Under the pieces are notes generated by a model that saw nothing but the letters and a program-made list of their open reading frames with translations, was not told the origin of the DNA and did no database searches. Positions 1-8,170 of a DNA stretch of 64,000 bases are shown piece by piece. The stretch's first letter is position 1, and every line of letters starts with the position of its first letter. The translations under genes were made by a program, and so were the position numbers. The DNA lies in contig NZ_CP147520.1 in the NCBI RefSeq assembly GCF_037201975.1, forward strand, positions 1,550,001 through 1,614,000, in the 5' to 3' direction. The stretch is from Streptomyces sp. TG1A-60 (GTDB lineage: Bacteria > Actinomycetota > Actinomycetes > Streptomycetales > Streptomycetaceae).

Positions 1-708
1 GCCCATCTGGTACAGGGTCTGCTGGAGCGAAAGCGAGTACGTCTCCGCGAAGGCCTGGAGCAGGTGCTTCTTGACCTGCTCGTAGGACGTCTCCCAGTCG
101 GGCGCCTCCCGCTCGTCGTCGGTCCAGTTGAAGCGCCAGCGGCCGGCGACCTCGGTGGCGAGGACGCGGTCGTGCGCCTCGGGGAGGGTCGTGTACTTGT
201 CCTTGACGTAGCCCCAGAACTCGGAGTCGGTCGAGTTCATGACGGTGAGGTCCTTGAGGCCGGAGACGACCTCCCACGCGGAGCCGTCGTACGTGATCTG
301 GGCCAGGCGGGTCTCCTGGCCCCTGCGGACGAAGGAGTGCGCACCCTCGCCGGCGTGCTCGATGCGCTCCCAGGTGTACTCCTCGATCCGGATACGCGCC
401 CGGTGGATCGCCGGTTGGGAGGTCACGAAGTGGCGGGCGAGGTGGATACCGAACTGTTCGGCGGACTCGATGCCGTGCTCCTTGGCGAAGGCGTACACCG
501 TGTTCTTGGTGGTGTCCGTCGGCAGGACGTTCGCGTTCGAGCCGGAGAGGTGGACCTCGTCCATGTCGCCGCTCAGCGACACCGACACGTTGAGGTCCTT
601 GACGTGGTGGGTCGCGCCGTCCCGTGTGATCCTGACGACCCTGTTCTCGGCCTTGCCGTACTGGTTCTGCCCCAACACCGGGCGGCCGGGGCGGGCGTTG
701 TCGGTCAT
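1..708 (-). CDS. pucL: Uricase (urate oxidase), 3' end outside window
   Basis: Urate oxidase converts urate to 5-hydroxyisourate with O2 and no cofactor. The visible 236 residues begin MTDNARPGRPVLGQNQYGKA. They include K19 (in YGKAENRV) and T64-D65 (in NVLPTDTTKNT), which align with the Lys/Thr charge relay of the family, and the first tunnelling-fold half. The C-terminal part lies beyond base 1, so completeness cannot be judged. The start ATG is four bases after the uraH stop, so the gene is the last visible member of the uraD-uraH-uricase operon. Family assignment is firm; the symbol follows Bacillus usage. Confidence 0.95.
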   Translation of the reverse strand, partial: MTDNARPGRPVLGQNQYGKAENRVVRITRDGATHHVKDLNVSVSLSGDMDEVHLSGSNANVLPTDTTKNTVYAFAKEHGIESAEQFGIHLARHFVTSQPAIHRARIRIEEYTWERIEHAGEGAHSFVRRGQETRLAQITYDGSAWEVVSGLKDLTVMNSTDSEFWGYVKDKYTTLPEAHDRVLATEVAGRWRFNWTDDEREAPDWETSYEQVKKHLLQAFAETYSLSLQQTLYQMG

Positions 709-712
709 GTAG

Positions 713-1114
713 CTAGCTCCCTCGGTATACGGAGTAGCCGAACGGGTTGAGCAGCAGCGGCACGTGGTAGTGCTCGCCGGGCGTCACCGCGAAGGTGATG
801 ACGACCTCGGGGAAGAACACGGCACCGCTGTCCCGGTTCGCGGGGGCGTCCTGCTGCGCATCGGCTTGCTTGTTCGTGGATTCCTCGAGGTACGGCTCGA
901 CCTCGAAGTCGAGTCGTACCTGGGTCGTCCCCTCCGGCAGGGCCGGCAGGTCCTTGCACCGGCCGTCGGCGTCGGTCGCGGAGCCGCCGAGGTCCTGCCA
1001 GTCGGCCGCGCGCCCGCCGCGGGCGGCGAGCCGGACGGCGACGCCCGCGGCGGGGCGGCCGACGCTGGTGTCCAGGATGTGCGTGGACACCGAGGCGGTG
1101 GTGCTGGTGCTCAT
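713..1114 (-). CDS. uraH: 5-hydroxyisourate hydrolase (transthyretin-like)
   Basis: Hydrolyses 5-hydroxyisourate, the uricase product, to OHCU. The 133-residue protein has the N-terminal signature STHILDTSVGRPA (catalytic-type His12), the late HYHVPLLLNPFGYSVY segment, and the diagnostic C-terminal YRGS. An acidic and Gln-rich stretch around residues 75-95 (EESTNKQADAQQDAP) is longer than in enterobacterial homologues. It sits between uraD (27-base gap) and uricase (4-base gap), the order expected for urate breakdown. Confidence 0.95.
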   Translation of the reverse strand: MSTSTTASVSTHILDTSVGRPAAGVAVRLAARGGRAADWQDLGGSATDADGRCKDLPALPEGTTQVRLDFEVEPYLEESTNKQADAQQDAPANRDSGAVFFPEVVITFAVTPGEHYHVPLLLNPFGYSVYRGS

Positions 1115-1140
1115 ACGGCCGTCAGCTCTCTTCGGTCTGC

Positions 1141-1650
1141 TCAGTCGTCTCCGACGAGTCGGGTGAGGCGGATGCGGTTGATCTTGCCCAGTTCGGTGCG
1201 GACGATCTCGCGTTCCCGCTCCGGCGCGTTGCCGAGCCGCTCCTTGACCGCGTCGCGCATCTGCTCGCCGGTACGGCCGGTGGCGCAGATCAGGAAGACA
1301 TGGCCGAACTTCTCCTGGTAGGCGAGGTTCAGTTCGAGCATCTGTGCCTTGAGCTCGTCGGGGGCGCCGGCCATGCCGCGCTGCTCGCGGGCCGAGGCCG
1401 GGTCGCCCGGCTTGGGGCGGCCGATCGGCGGGTGTCCGGCCATCGCCTCAGCCAGGTCCTCGGCGGTCAGCTGCGCCATGGCGGCGTCACTGGCGGCGTA
1501 GAGGTCCTCGACGATGGCGTACGGACGGCCGGCGAGCACCCTGCGCCCCCACTCCGCCGAGGCGCACGCCTCGTGGAGCGCCGCGGTGGCCTCGTACTCC
1601 TCCAGGGCGTTGAACCGGGCGAGGCCCGGGGTCGAAGAACGCGAAGTCAC
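1141..1650 (-). CDS. uraD: OHCU decarboxylase
   Basis: 2-oxo-4-hydroxy-4-carboxy-5-ureidoimidazoline decarboxylase gives S-allantoin, the third step of urate catabolism. The protein is all-helical, about 169 residues, with the MAGHPPIGRP motif carrying the catalytic His, RGMAGAP, and the conserved LNLAYQEKFGHVFLICATGRT segment. The GTG at 1650 (VTSRSSTPGL) is preferred over an ATG 69 bases upstream, because GGAGG lies just before it and the upstream codons read as Arg/Ser-rich noise overlapping the promoter palindrome. First gene of the uraD-uraH-uricase run. Confidence 0.93.
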   Translation of the reverse strand: MTSRSSTPGLARFNALEEYEATAALHEACASAEWGRRVLAGRPYAIVEDLYAASDAAMAQLTAEDLAEAMAGHPPIGRPKPGDPASAREQRGMAGAPDELKAQMLELNLAYQEKFGHVFLICATGRTGEQMRDAVKERLGNAPEREREIVRTELGKINRIRLTRLVGDD

Positions 1651-1715
1651 GGGAGCCTCCGTGGCCGTGGTGCTGGACTGGCTACGGCAAGCTAACGCCC
1701 TGCGACGACATCGCG

Positions 1716-1730
1716 TCAACAGTTTGTTGA
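1716..1730. promoter_or_regulatory. Palindromic operator TCAACA-N3-TGTTGA before uraD
   Basis: A perfect 6-base inverted repeat with a 3-base centre lies 66 bases upstream of the uraD GTG. On the minus strand a TTGACG hexamer overlaps it (a -35 candidate), with TTAGCT about 18 bases further on. A repressor bound here would cover the -35. The regulator is not identified; the neighbouring HTH gene is one candidate. Confidence 0.5.
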
Positions 1731-1746
1731 AAAATCTCGGGTGCCT

Positions 1747-2115
1747 TCAGGCTTCCTTCTCGCGGTTGAGGTAGTTGTAGACGGTGAAGCGGCTGACGCC
1801 GAGCGCGCTCGCGACGGTCTCCACGCCGTGGCGCACGGAGAAGGCGCCGCGTGCCTCCAGTAACCGTACGACCTCCTGCTTGGCCTTGCGATCGAGGTCG
1901 GCGAGCGGCTTGCCCCGCTGGCGCTCCATCGCTGCCAGGATGTGGTCCAGCGACTCGGCGAGCTGCGGCAGCCGTACGGCGACGACGTCGGCGCCCGCCC
2001 AGGCGAGCACGACGTCGTCGGGACCGGCCTCGTCCGGCGGCAGCATGACCCCGCCCATCGCGTCGACCAGCGGCTTGACGGCCGCGACGAAGGGCTCGTC
2101 GCCGGTGGCGGTCAC
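1747..2115 (-). CDS. Helix-turn-helix protein of the purine-catabolism cluster
   Basis: A 122-residue protein starting at GTG (VTATGDEPFVAAVKPLVDA). The C-terminal third contains a Fis/resolvase-like HTH (VETVASALGVSRFTVYNYLNRE, ending at the C-terminus). The N-terminal 70 residues are a small alpha/beta domain I do not recognise. The start overlaps the stop of the upstream small gene by four bases, so the two are translationally coupled. The position just ahead of uraD suggests a role in sensing or controlling urate catabolism; this is inference. Confidence 0.75.
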   Translation of the reverse strand: MTATGDEPFVAAVKPLVDAMGGVMLPPDEAGPDDVVLAWAGADVVAVRLPQLAESLDHILAAMERQRGKPLADLDRKAKQEVVRLLEARGAFSVRHGVETVASALGVSRFTVYNYLNREKEA

Positions 2116-2369
2116 GCTCCGCCCTCCCCGATCACATTGACCTGGAGCGAGACCCGGGTGGCGCCGGACTCCAGGGCCTTGCGCAGCAGGGTGTCCACGG
2201 CGGTGAGCACGACGTCGGCCCCGCCCTCCGCCGTGTTGCCGAACGGTCCCACGTCCACCGCGTCCAGCTCGGCCGCCTCGACGACCTCGCGGGCCACGAG
2301 CGCGTGCGCGGGGGCCTCGTCGAGGTCGAAGGGCTCGGTCGTGAACTCCACTCTCAATCGCATCGCCAC
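2112..2369 (-). CDS. Small conserved protein, MTH1187/thiamine-binding-like
   Basis: An 85-residue protein with GTG start at 2369 (ATG two codons on is an alternative). Features are RLRVEFTTEPFDLDE, VGPFGNTAEGG and a terminal RVSLQVNVIGE strand. The GPxGNTxEGG turn and the final beta strand recall the MTH1187/thiamine-binding ferredoxin-like family, but I would not assign a ligand. Its stop overlaps the start of the HTH gene, so they form a two-gene unit. Confidence 0.65.
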   Translation of the reverse strand: MAMRLRVEFTTEPFDLDEAPAHALVAREVVEAAELDAVDVGPFGNTAEGGADVVLTAVDTLLRKALESGATRVSLQVNVIGEGGA

Positions 2370-2511
2370 GAGGCGACCCTAACCGACCGAAACATCCCTC
2401 CGCCCCGCACGGGGCCAGGCCGCCCGCGCGGCGCCATGGCCCCATGGCCGGTCGTCGTACCGGGCTCCGGTCGGTCGAGGCGGGGTCTGCGGTGACCGCC
2501 CAGGGACCGCC

Positions 2512-3879
2512 TCAGGCGGTCACCGGCTGCAGTTTGGCGCGGAAGTGCCGCAGAATCGGGGACTGCTCCACGATGCGGTACCCGCGGACGGATTCCGCGT
2601 CTTTGGCGATCCGTTCCAGGGACCTCGCGACGTGGTCGTAGTGGCTGCGGGTGTAGACACGGCGTGGGAGCGCCAGTCTGACCAGTTCGTACGGCGCGCT
2701 CTTGACGGGGTTGCCGTCCTCGTCCTCCTCGCCGAGATAGAGGGAACCGAGTTCGGCCGAGCGGATGCCGCCTTCGAGGTAGAGGCGGCAGGCGAGGGCG
2801 TGGCCCGGGTAGTGGTGGGGCGGTATGTGGGGAAGCAGCCGTCCGGCGTTGAGGTACAGGGCGTGCAGCCCCGGGGGTTCGAGGATGTCGACGCCCGCCG
2901 CGCGGACACGGTCGGCGAGATGGGAGGCGACGTCGGCCCGCTCCGCGAGGTACGCGGGCTCGGTCACCTCGACCAGGCCGGTGGCGATCATGTCGAGGTC
3001 GCGTCCCGCGAGACCGCCGTAGGTCGCGAAGCCCTCGGTGGCGATGAGGAGCCGTTCGCACTTTTCGGCGAGTTCGTGGTCGTTGAGCCCGATGAAGCCG
3101 CCGATGTGGACGATGCCGTCCTTCTTGGCGCTCATGACGCAGCCGTCGGCCAAGCGGAACGCTTCTTCGGCGACCTGGCGGGGGGTGTGACCCTGGTAGG
3201 CCGCTTCGTGGCGGGTCACCAGCCAGGCGTTCTCGGCGAATCTGGCGGCGTCCAGGATCATGGGGACACCGTGCCGACGGCAGATCTCGGCGGTCTGCCG
3301 CAGGTTCTCCATGGAGACCGGCTGGCCGCCACCGCCGTTGTTGGTGATCGTCATGATCACCACGCGGACACGGGGGCCCTCCGGTCCCTCGAGCGTGCGC
3401 CGGAGCGCGTCCAGGTCGATGTTCCCCTTGAAGGGCAGTTCGCTGTCCAGGTCCCGGGCCTCGTCGCAGGGTATGTCATGCGCCTGACACCCGGAAAGCT
3501 CCACGTTGGCCCGGGTGGTGTCGAAGTGGGTGTTGGACAGGACGACGCCGCCGGGCTCGAGGAGCGTCGAGAACAGGATGCGTTCTGCCGCACGTCCCTG
3601 GTGCGCCGGCAGGATGTGCTGGTAGCCGGTCAGTTCCGTCACCGTCTCGTGGAAGCGGTAGAAGGAACGCGAACCCGCGTAGGACTCGTCGCCTTCCATC
3701 CCCGCGGCGAGCTGTGCGGCCGAGATCGCGCCGGTGCCCGAGTCGCTGAGCAGATCGATGGTCACCTCCTCGGCGCGCAGGTCGAAGAGGTTGTAGTGCA
3801 CCCGTTTCAGCGCCGCTTCGCGCTGTTCCCGAGTGGTGAGCGCGATGGGCTCGACAACCTTGATGCGGTAGGGCTCCAC
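2512..3879 (-). CDS. tnaA: Tryptophanase (PLP beta-eliminating lyase)
   Basis: Cleaves L-tryptophan to indole, pyruvate and ammonia. The 455 residues run from GTG 3879 (VEPYRIKVVEPIALTTREQR), with AGGAG upstream. The PLP lysine lies in VMSAKKDGIVHIGGF, and TITNNGGGGQPVSMENLR matches the cofactor-contact loop. The C-terminus ILRHFRAKL carries the RHF expected for tryptophanase rather than the RFF of tyrosine phenol-lyase. It lies 80 bases downstream of the indole prenyltransferase gene and is probably cotranscribed with it, so indole or prenylindole release is the likely role. Tryptophanases are rare in Streptomyces outside prenylindole loci. Confidence 0.92.
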   Translation of the reverse strand: MEPYRIKVVEPIALTTREQREAALKRVHYNLFDLRAEEVTIDLLSDSGTGAISAAQLAAGMEGDESYAGSRSFYRFHETVTELTGYQHILPAHQGRAAERILFSTLLEPGGVVLSNTHFDTTRANVELSGCQAHDIPCDEARDLDSELPFKGNIDLDALRRTLEGPEGPRVRVVIMTITNNGGGGQPVSMENLRQTAEICRRHGVPMILDAARFAENAWLVTRHEAAYQGHTPRQVAEEAFRLADGCVMSAKKDGIVHIGGFIGLNDHELAEKCERLLIATEGFATYGGLAGRDLDMIATGLVEVTEPAYLAERADVASHLADRVRAAGVDILEPPGLHALYLNAGRLLPHIPPHHYPGHALACRLYLEGGIRSAELGSLYLGEEDEDGNPVKSAPYELVRLALPRRVYTRSHYDHVARSLERIAKDAESVRGYRIVEQSPILRHFRAKLQPVTA

Positions 3880-3959
3880 TCTGATCCCTGCTCCTGACGT
3901 TCCGTGGGCTTGCTTCGTGTTCCGCGTGCTTGTTTCGTGTCCGGCGTGCCGGCGACCGG

Positions 3960-5123
3960 CTAACGCCGTCCGGCGGCGGGCACCCCCCGAGACGACAGTG
4001 GCGCGGTCGGCGGCCGGACCTCGTAGGCTTCCGACGAAATGTACGCGGTCACCCGCGGCGGCCGGCCCTGCTCGTGGGCCAGTGCCACGTACGCGATGAG
4101 CCCTGCACCGTCCTGCGGCTGCCGCGAGGTGACGGCAGCCAGCGACCGGTCGAGCAGGGCGGCGGTGTCCACACCGTGGCGGTCGAGGACGGCCCTCGCC
4201 CGCCCGAGCGCCTCTGAGTCGTCCCGGGCGTAGTCCCTGACCGGTACATGCAGGGTGAAGCCGGTGGGTCCGCCCGTCGTCCGTCTGAAGGAGTGGCAGG
4301 AGAGGACGGGCCGCCGGTCGAACCGTTCCTTTGACCGGGCACCCGGGTGCCCCGTCCCGTCGTCGAATCCGCCCACCGTGCGGAGGAACTCCTGCAACGT
4401 CTCGCTGTCGGGGCCGGATTCCATCCGGCACAGACCGCCGGCGGCTGTTGCCGGCAGCCCGTGATGAGTGGCGTAGATCTTCACTCGGGGCTCCGCCCAG
4501 TCGCCCAGGTCGAGCGCGAAGAACGGATAGCCGTCGGCCGGCGGCAACGCGTCGAAGGCGTGCCGGTGGCCCAGCCGGTCCAGTGCCTCCCGTACCGTCT
4601 CGGCGGCCCGCGTCGCGCCGGCCGCCGCCGGGTTCAGGTACACCTTGGCCCTGGGGACACCGCCGGGGAACAGCTCCAGCGCGATCCACAGCGCCAGCGG
4701 ACCCTGAGGGTCGGGAGGCAGGAACAGGTCCTCCAGCACGTCCAGTTGATCGGTGGCGAAGCCCCAGCGCCGCGCCATCGACCGGATGACGCGCAGCCCG
4801 GTGCGCCCGTTCTCCCCCAGGCCGCCGGCACCGCATCCCGGTTCCAGCAGTACACGCACCGTCGGCGGCGTGTCCGGTGTGAAGGAGAGCGAGAACTCCA
4901 CCGGTGTGGAGTCGTCGGACAGGAAACTCCGGGAGGGGGGCGGCAGGTCCAGGGGCCGTTCGGCCGCCGCTCCCAGCGCGTCGGTCAGTACGTGCGCGTA
5001 TGTCTCGGCGTCGGACCGTCCGAGTCCCGACACCTGGCACAGCCGCAGCAACTGGCCCGTCACGAGCCCGCCGAGCGTCCGTTCCTGCCGGGTCCTGCCG
5101 GCGCCGGACCCGATGGCGCTCAC
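3960..5123 (-). CDS. Indole/tryptophan prenyltransferase (DMATS family, ABBA fold)
   Basis: A 387-residue aromatic prenyltransferase with GTG start and AGGAG before it. Landmarks of the bacterial DMATS group include LGGLVTGQLLRLCQVSGL, VEFSLSFTPDTPPTVRVLLEPGC, AKVYLNP (a diphosphate-binding KxYxN-type strand), RVKIYATHHG, and the late VTAYISSEAYEVRPP. Related Streptomyces enzymes prenylate the indole ring of tryptophan with DMAPP. With tryptophanase downstream and a P450 upstream, the likely product is a prenylated indole, possibly oxidised. The regiochemistry cannot be read from the sequence. Confidence 0.88.
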   Translation of the reverse strand: MSAIGSGAGRTRQERTLGGLVTGQLLRLCQVSGLGRSDAETYAHVLTDALGAAAERPLDLPPPSRSFLSDDSTPVEFSLSFTPDTPPTVRVLLEPGCGAGGLGENGRTGLRVIRSMARRWGFATDQLDVLEDLFLPPDPQGPLALWIALELFPGGVPRAKVYLNPAAAGATRAAETVREALDRLGHRHAFDALPPADGYPFFALDLGDWAEPRVKIYATHHGLPATAAGGLCRMESGPDSETLQEFLRTVGGFDDGTGHPGARSKERFDRRPVLSCHSFRRTTGGPTGFTLHVPVRDYARDDSEALGRARAVLDRHGVDTAALLDRSLAAVTSRQPQDGAGLIAYVALAHEQGRPPRVTAYISSEAYEVRPPTAPLSSRGVPAAGRR

Positions 5124-5213
5124 CGATGCTCCTGCCGCCGGTCGGAGTGCGGAGGCAGGGCTCCGGGCGGGGATACCACCCCGTGGGTGGCGAGGGCGCG
5201 GGAGGATACAGAA

Positions 5214-5241
5214 AGATACCCGCCTACCCGGGCGGGTATCT
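5214..5241. repeat. Perfect 11-base inverted repeat between P450 and prenyltransferase genes
   Basis: AGATACCCGCC and GGCGGGTATCT flank a 6-base loop, about 90 bases upstream of the prenyltransferase start. No T-run follows on either strand, so an operator or attenuator fits at least as well as a terminator of the conservon operon. The remaining 350-base gap (5124-5472) has no gene. Confidence 0.6.
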
Positions 5242-5472
5242 CGTCTCGCTGCGGCCGGTGGCGGGGCACGCGTCTCGCGGCCTCCGCGTGGTGTAACGGG
5301 GTGCGTCGTCGGGAGCGGTGGGAAACGTCAGGATGTAGAGCAGAACCTGCGTCGGTTGATATGTGGTACACGACACTTCCCTTTGTTCATTGGTCACCAC
5401 GAATGCCGCCGCGTTACTACCCCTTTGGTTGAACACTCATGCAGTACCTCCTGTCACAGGCTGTTGTGTACG

Positions 5473-6813
5473 TCACCCCTTCAACCAGGACAGGAAGGAG
5501 CCCCACACACCTCGCTCCGGCTTGCGGCCCGCCGTGGCGTTCTCGCCGCGTGCGGACGTCTCCGTCGCGTGCGGCGGGTTCGGCCGCTGCACGACCTGAG
5601 GGGTGAAGCGGCAGGGAAGCGCGGCCAGCGCGCGGTGGAACGGGCCCGGACGCCAGGTCAGGCTGTCCTCTGGCACCGCGAGTTCGATGTCGTGCAGCCG
5701 ATTGAGCAGGTTCTCGACGGCCACCATGGTGACGAGGCGCGCGAGTTCCTTGGAGGGGCAGGCATGCGGGCCGGCACTCCATGACAAGTGGGACCGCCTG
5801 CCGCCGGTCTGGCGGGCGGCGGTGAGCGCCGGGTCGGTGTTGGCGGCCGTCATGCTGACGAGGACGAGATCGCCCGCCCTCAGCTTCGTCCCGCCGAACT
5901 CCATGTCGGCCGCGGGATAGTGCGGCGCGTAGTTCGCCATGGGCGGGTTCTCCCACAGCGTGTCGTCGATGGCCTCGTCGATCAGGCCACCGTCGGCGTA
6001 CCGGTCGTGGAGAAGCAACCGGTGCAACGTGTTGCCGATGAGGTTGCGCAGCGGTTCGGCCCCCGCCCCCAGGAGCAGGATCAGTTGGTGGACCAGTTCC
6101 TCGTCGGTCAGCCCCGCCTCGTGCCTCATCAGGTACGAGGCGACGTCGTCGGCCGGCCTGGCCCGCTTGAGCGCCACCAGTTCGAACACGGCCTGCCCCA
6201 GCACTTCATTCGCCTTCTCGGCGTTGACGCCTTCGAAGACTCCCGAGATGCCGAAGACGACCCGGTCGCCGACGTCCGCCGGGCAGCCGAAGAGCTCGTT
6301 GAACACCAGCAGCGGCAGTTGCTTGACGTACTCGTACATCAGGTCGACCGAACCGCGGGAGGCAACCTGGGCTATGAGGTAGTCCGAGGCCCGCCTGGTC
6401 ATGTCACTCAGTCGACGGGAGTCCACCTTGGCGAGGCTGTCGGTGACCGCCTGGCGCAGTCGCGCGTGCTCGGCACCGTCGGTGAACATGCAGTTGGGCC
6501 GGTACCCCAGCATCGGCACGACCGGGTTGTCCGGGCCGACCCTGCCTTCGGCGACATCCCGCCAACGGCGTGCGTCCTTGCGGAAGTTGCCGGGATCCTG
6601 GAGCAGTCTCAGCGCCGTCGCGTGGTCCGTGACGAGGGTCGCGTCCACACCGGGCGCGATCTCGACCGGCGCGGTCGGCCCGTAGAGCCGCATGTGCGCG
6701 TAGTACGCCTGCGCGTGGGCCGCGAACTCCGGCCCGTACAACGGAACACGCTGTCCGCTGTCGTGGGCCGGACAGCCGGGTGGGGGTGCGGGAAGGGCGG
6801 AATCAGGGGTCAT
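5473..6813 (-). CDS. Cytochrome P450 of the conservon (CvnE type)
   Basis: A 446-residue P450. The I-helix reads LLGAGAEPLRNLIGNTL: AGAEP replaces the usual AG(D/E)T, so the proton-relay Thr is missing. The heme loop is WSAGPHACPSKELA, with Trp for the first Phe of FxxGxxxC but the Cys ligand retained. The N-terminus is cytosolic, with no membrane anchor. A Lys/Arg-rich tail of about 40 residues follows the last strand. It begins 14 bases after cvnD. Some S. coelicolor conservons end in such a P450. It could accept a prenylindole or act in signalling; unresolved. Confidence 0.9.
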   Translation of the reverse strand: MTPDSALPAPPPGCPAHDSGQRVPLYGPEFAAHAQAYYAHMRLYGPTAPVEIAPGVDATLVTDHATALRLLQDPGNFRKDARRWRDVAEGRVGPDNPVVPMLGYRPNCMFTDGAEHARLRQAVTDSLAKVDSRRLSDMTRRASDYLIAQVASRGSVDLMYEYVKQLPLLVFNELFGCPADVGDRVVFGISGVFEGVNAEKANEVLGQAVFELVALKRARPADDVASYLMRHEAGLTDEELVHQLILLLGAGAEPLRNLIGNTLHRLLLHDRYADGGLIDEAIDDTLWENPPMANYAPHYPAADMEFGGTKLRAGDLVLVSMTAANTDPALTAARQTGGRRSHLSWSAGPHACPSKELARLVTMVAVENLLNRLHDIELAVPEDSLTWRPGPFHRALAALPCRFTPQVVQRPNPPHATETSARGENATAGRKPERGVWGSFLSWLKG

Positions 6814-6826
6814 ATCAGCTCTGCTC

Positions 6827-7420
6827 CTAACGGGCGCGGTCCATCAAGTAGCGGACGAGCGTGATCAGGGCTTCGGCGGACGACCGCTCATCCCGCGCGT
6901 CGCAGGTGACGACAGGGGTGTCGTCGAGCAGATCCAGCGCTTCGCGCAGCGCCCTTGCGTCACGTATCGACGTACCGTCGAAATGGTTGACCGCGATCGC
7001 GTAGTCGAGTCCGTAATGCTCGATCAGGTCGATCACGGCGAACGAGTCGGCCAGCCTCTCGGGGTCGACCAGCACCAGCGCTCCGAGGGCGCCGCGGGCC
7101 ATGTCCTCCCACATCTGCACGAAGCGCTGCTGGCCGGGTGTACCGAAGAGATACAGCACGACGCGGTCGCTGACGGTGAGACGGCCGAAGTCCATGGCGA
7201 CCGTTGTGGTGGTCTTGTTCTGGACGCCCTTCAGGTCGTCGATCGCCTCGCCCGCCTGGGTCATCGTCTCCTCGGTGGTGAGCGGCGAGATCTCGGAGAT
7301 CGACCCGATGAACGTGGTCTTGCCCACCGCGAAGTGCCCGACGACCAGGATCTTCACGGCGGTCTGCGTCTCGCCGCCCGGGACGTAGGCGCGCTCATCC
7401 AAACTTGGACTGGAGACCAT
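6827..7420 (-). CDS. cvnD: Conservon GTPase CvnD
   Basis: A 197-residue small GTPase-like protein. The P-loop GHFAVGKTT spans residues 28-36, the G3 region is FGTPGQQRF, and the G4 position reads AVNHFDG, so NKxD has become NHFD as in other CvnD proteins. It is the GTPase arm of the heterotrimeric-G-like complex built with CvnA-B-C at the membrane. The start lies inside the end of cvnC (26-base overlap), so the two are tightly coupled. Confidence 0.94.
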   Translation of the reverse strand: MVSSPSLDERAYVPGGETQTAVKILVVGHFAVGKTTFIGSISEISPLTTEETMTQAGEAIDDLKGVQNKTTTTVAMDFGRLTVSDRVVLYLFGTPGQQRFVQMWEDMARGALGALVLVDPERLADSFAVIDLIEHYGLDYAIAVNHFDGTSIRDARALREALDLLDDTPVVTCDARDERSSAEALITLVRYLMDRAR

Positions 7421-7772
7421 GGAGCACCTCCTCGAGAATCTTCAGGTTGGCGACGGGAGCGCGCGTGACCGGCGGGCGGGTGACGAGATAGCCCGCCTCG
7501 GAGAGGGCGGCCAGCAGGATCTTGACCACCCCCACCGGCAAGTGGGTGTGCCCCGCGATCTCGGCGACGGAGAGATAGCCGCCGACACACATCCGCAGGA
7601 GGTTCTGTTCCTCGGGCGAGAGACGGGCAGGCCGCTGCTGCTGCTCGGCCACCGCCGTGACCAGCGTGATCAGGGAGAGCTGGTTCTCGCCGGGGAGACT
7701 GCGGCCACCGGTGATGACGTATGGCCGCACTAACTCGGCGGCCTCGGGCTCCTGCTTGTCGGAATCGGTCAT
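7395..7772 (-). CDS. cvnC: Conservon protein CvnC (DUF742)
   Basis: A 125-residue DUF742 protein. Hallmarks are LVRPYVITGGRSLP near the N-terminus and a winged-helix-like C-terminal half (EEQNLLRMC, LSVAEIAGHTHLPVGVVKILLAAL). It overlaps cvnB by four bases (ATGA) and cvnD by 26. The function inside the conservon complex is not established in detail for the family. Confidence 0.93.
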   Translation of the reverse strand: MTDSDKQEPEAAELVRPYVITGGRSLPGENQLSLITLVTAVAEQQQRPARLSPEEQNLLRMCVGGYLSVAEIAGHTHLPVGVVKILLAALSEAGYLVTRPPVTRAPVANLKILEEVLHGLQSKFG

Positions 7773-8170
7773 GGCCGTACCACGCTGCTCTCCCGGGGAG
7801 GGGCCGTCATGACCTTCCCCAACTGGCCGACAAGCTGCTGCATCCGGAAGGTGATGTCCGCCATGTCGACGTCGGAGGAGGCCGACACGGCGAGGTAGGC
7901 GCCGTCACCGGCAGAGATCAGGAAGATCCAGCCGCCGTCGAACTCGACCAGTGTCTGCTGCCAACGCAGATCCGACCGGGAGCAGAAGAACGCCAGCGAT
8001 CGGCTGAGCGACTGCATGCCGCTCATCGCGGCGGCGGCCTTGTCCGCGTCGTCCTTGTCCACGTCCTTCGAACGGGCTCTCAGCAGGCCGTCGGAGGAGA
8101 CCAGAACCGCGTGGAGAGCTCCGGGGATCTCCAAGGCGCTGTCAAGCATCCATGAAAGATCGTTGTTCAT
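7769..8170 (-). CDS. cvnB: Conservon protein CvnB (roadblock/LC7 domain)
   Basis: A 133-residue roadblock/LC7 protein (SWMLDSALEIPGALHAVLVSSDGLLRA, then IFLISAGDGAYLAVSAS). Roadblock proteins act with small GTPases as regulators or GAP partners, which fits its place between the CvnA kinase-like protein and the CvnD GTPase. It shares one base with the cvnA stop (TGATG). Confidence 0.94.
   Translation of the reverse strand: MNNDLSWMLDSALEIPGALHAVLVSSDGLLRARSKDVDKDDADKAAAAMSGMQSLSRSLAFFCSRSDLRWQQTLVEFDGGWIFLISAGDGAYLAVSASSDVDMADITFRMQQLVGQLGKVMTAPPRESSVVRP

Noticed and set aside
2512-5040. A single 842-codon frame joining the tryptophanase to the prenyltransferase region
   Set aside because: The first 380 codons are an off-frame reading of the prenyltransferase. 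The tryptophanase starts at GTG 3879 with its own ribosome site.
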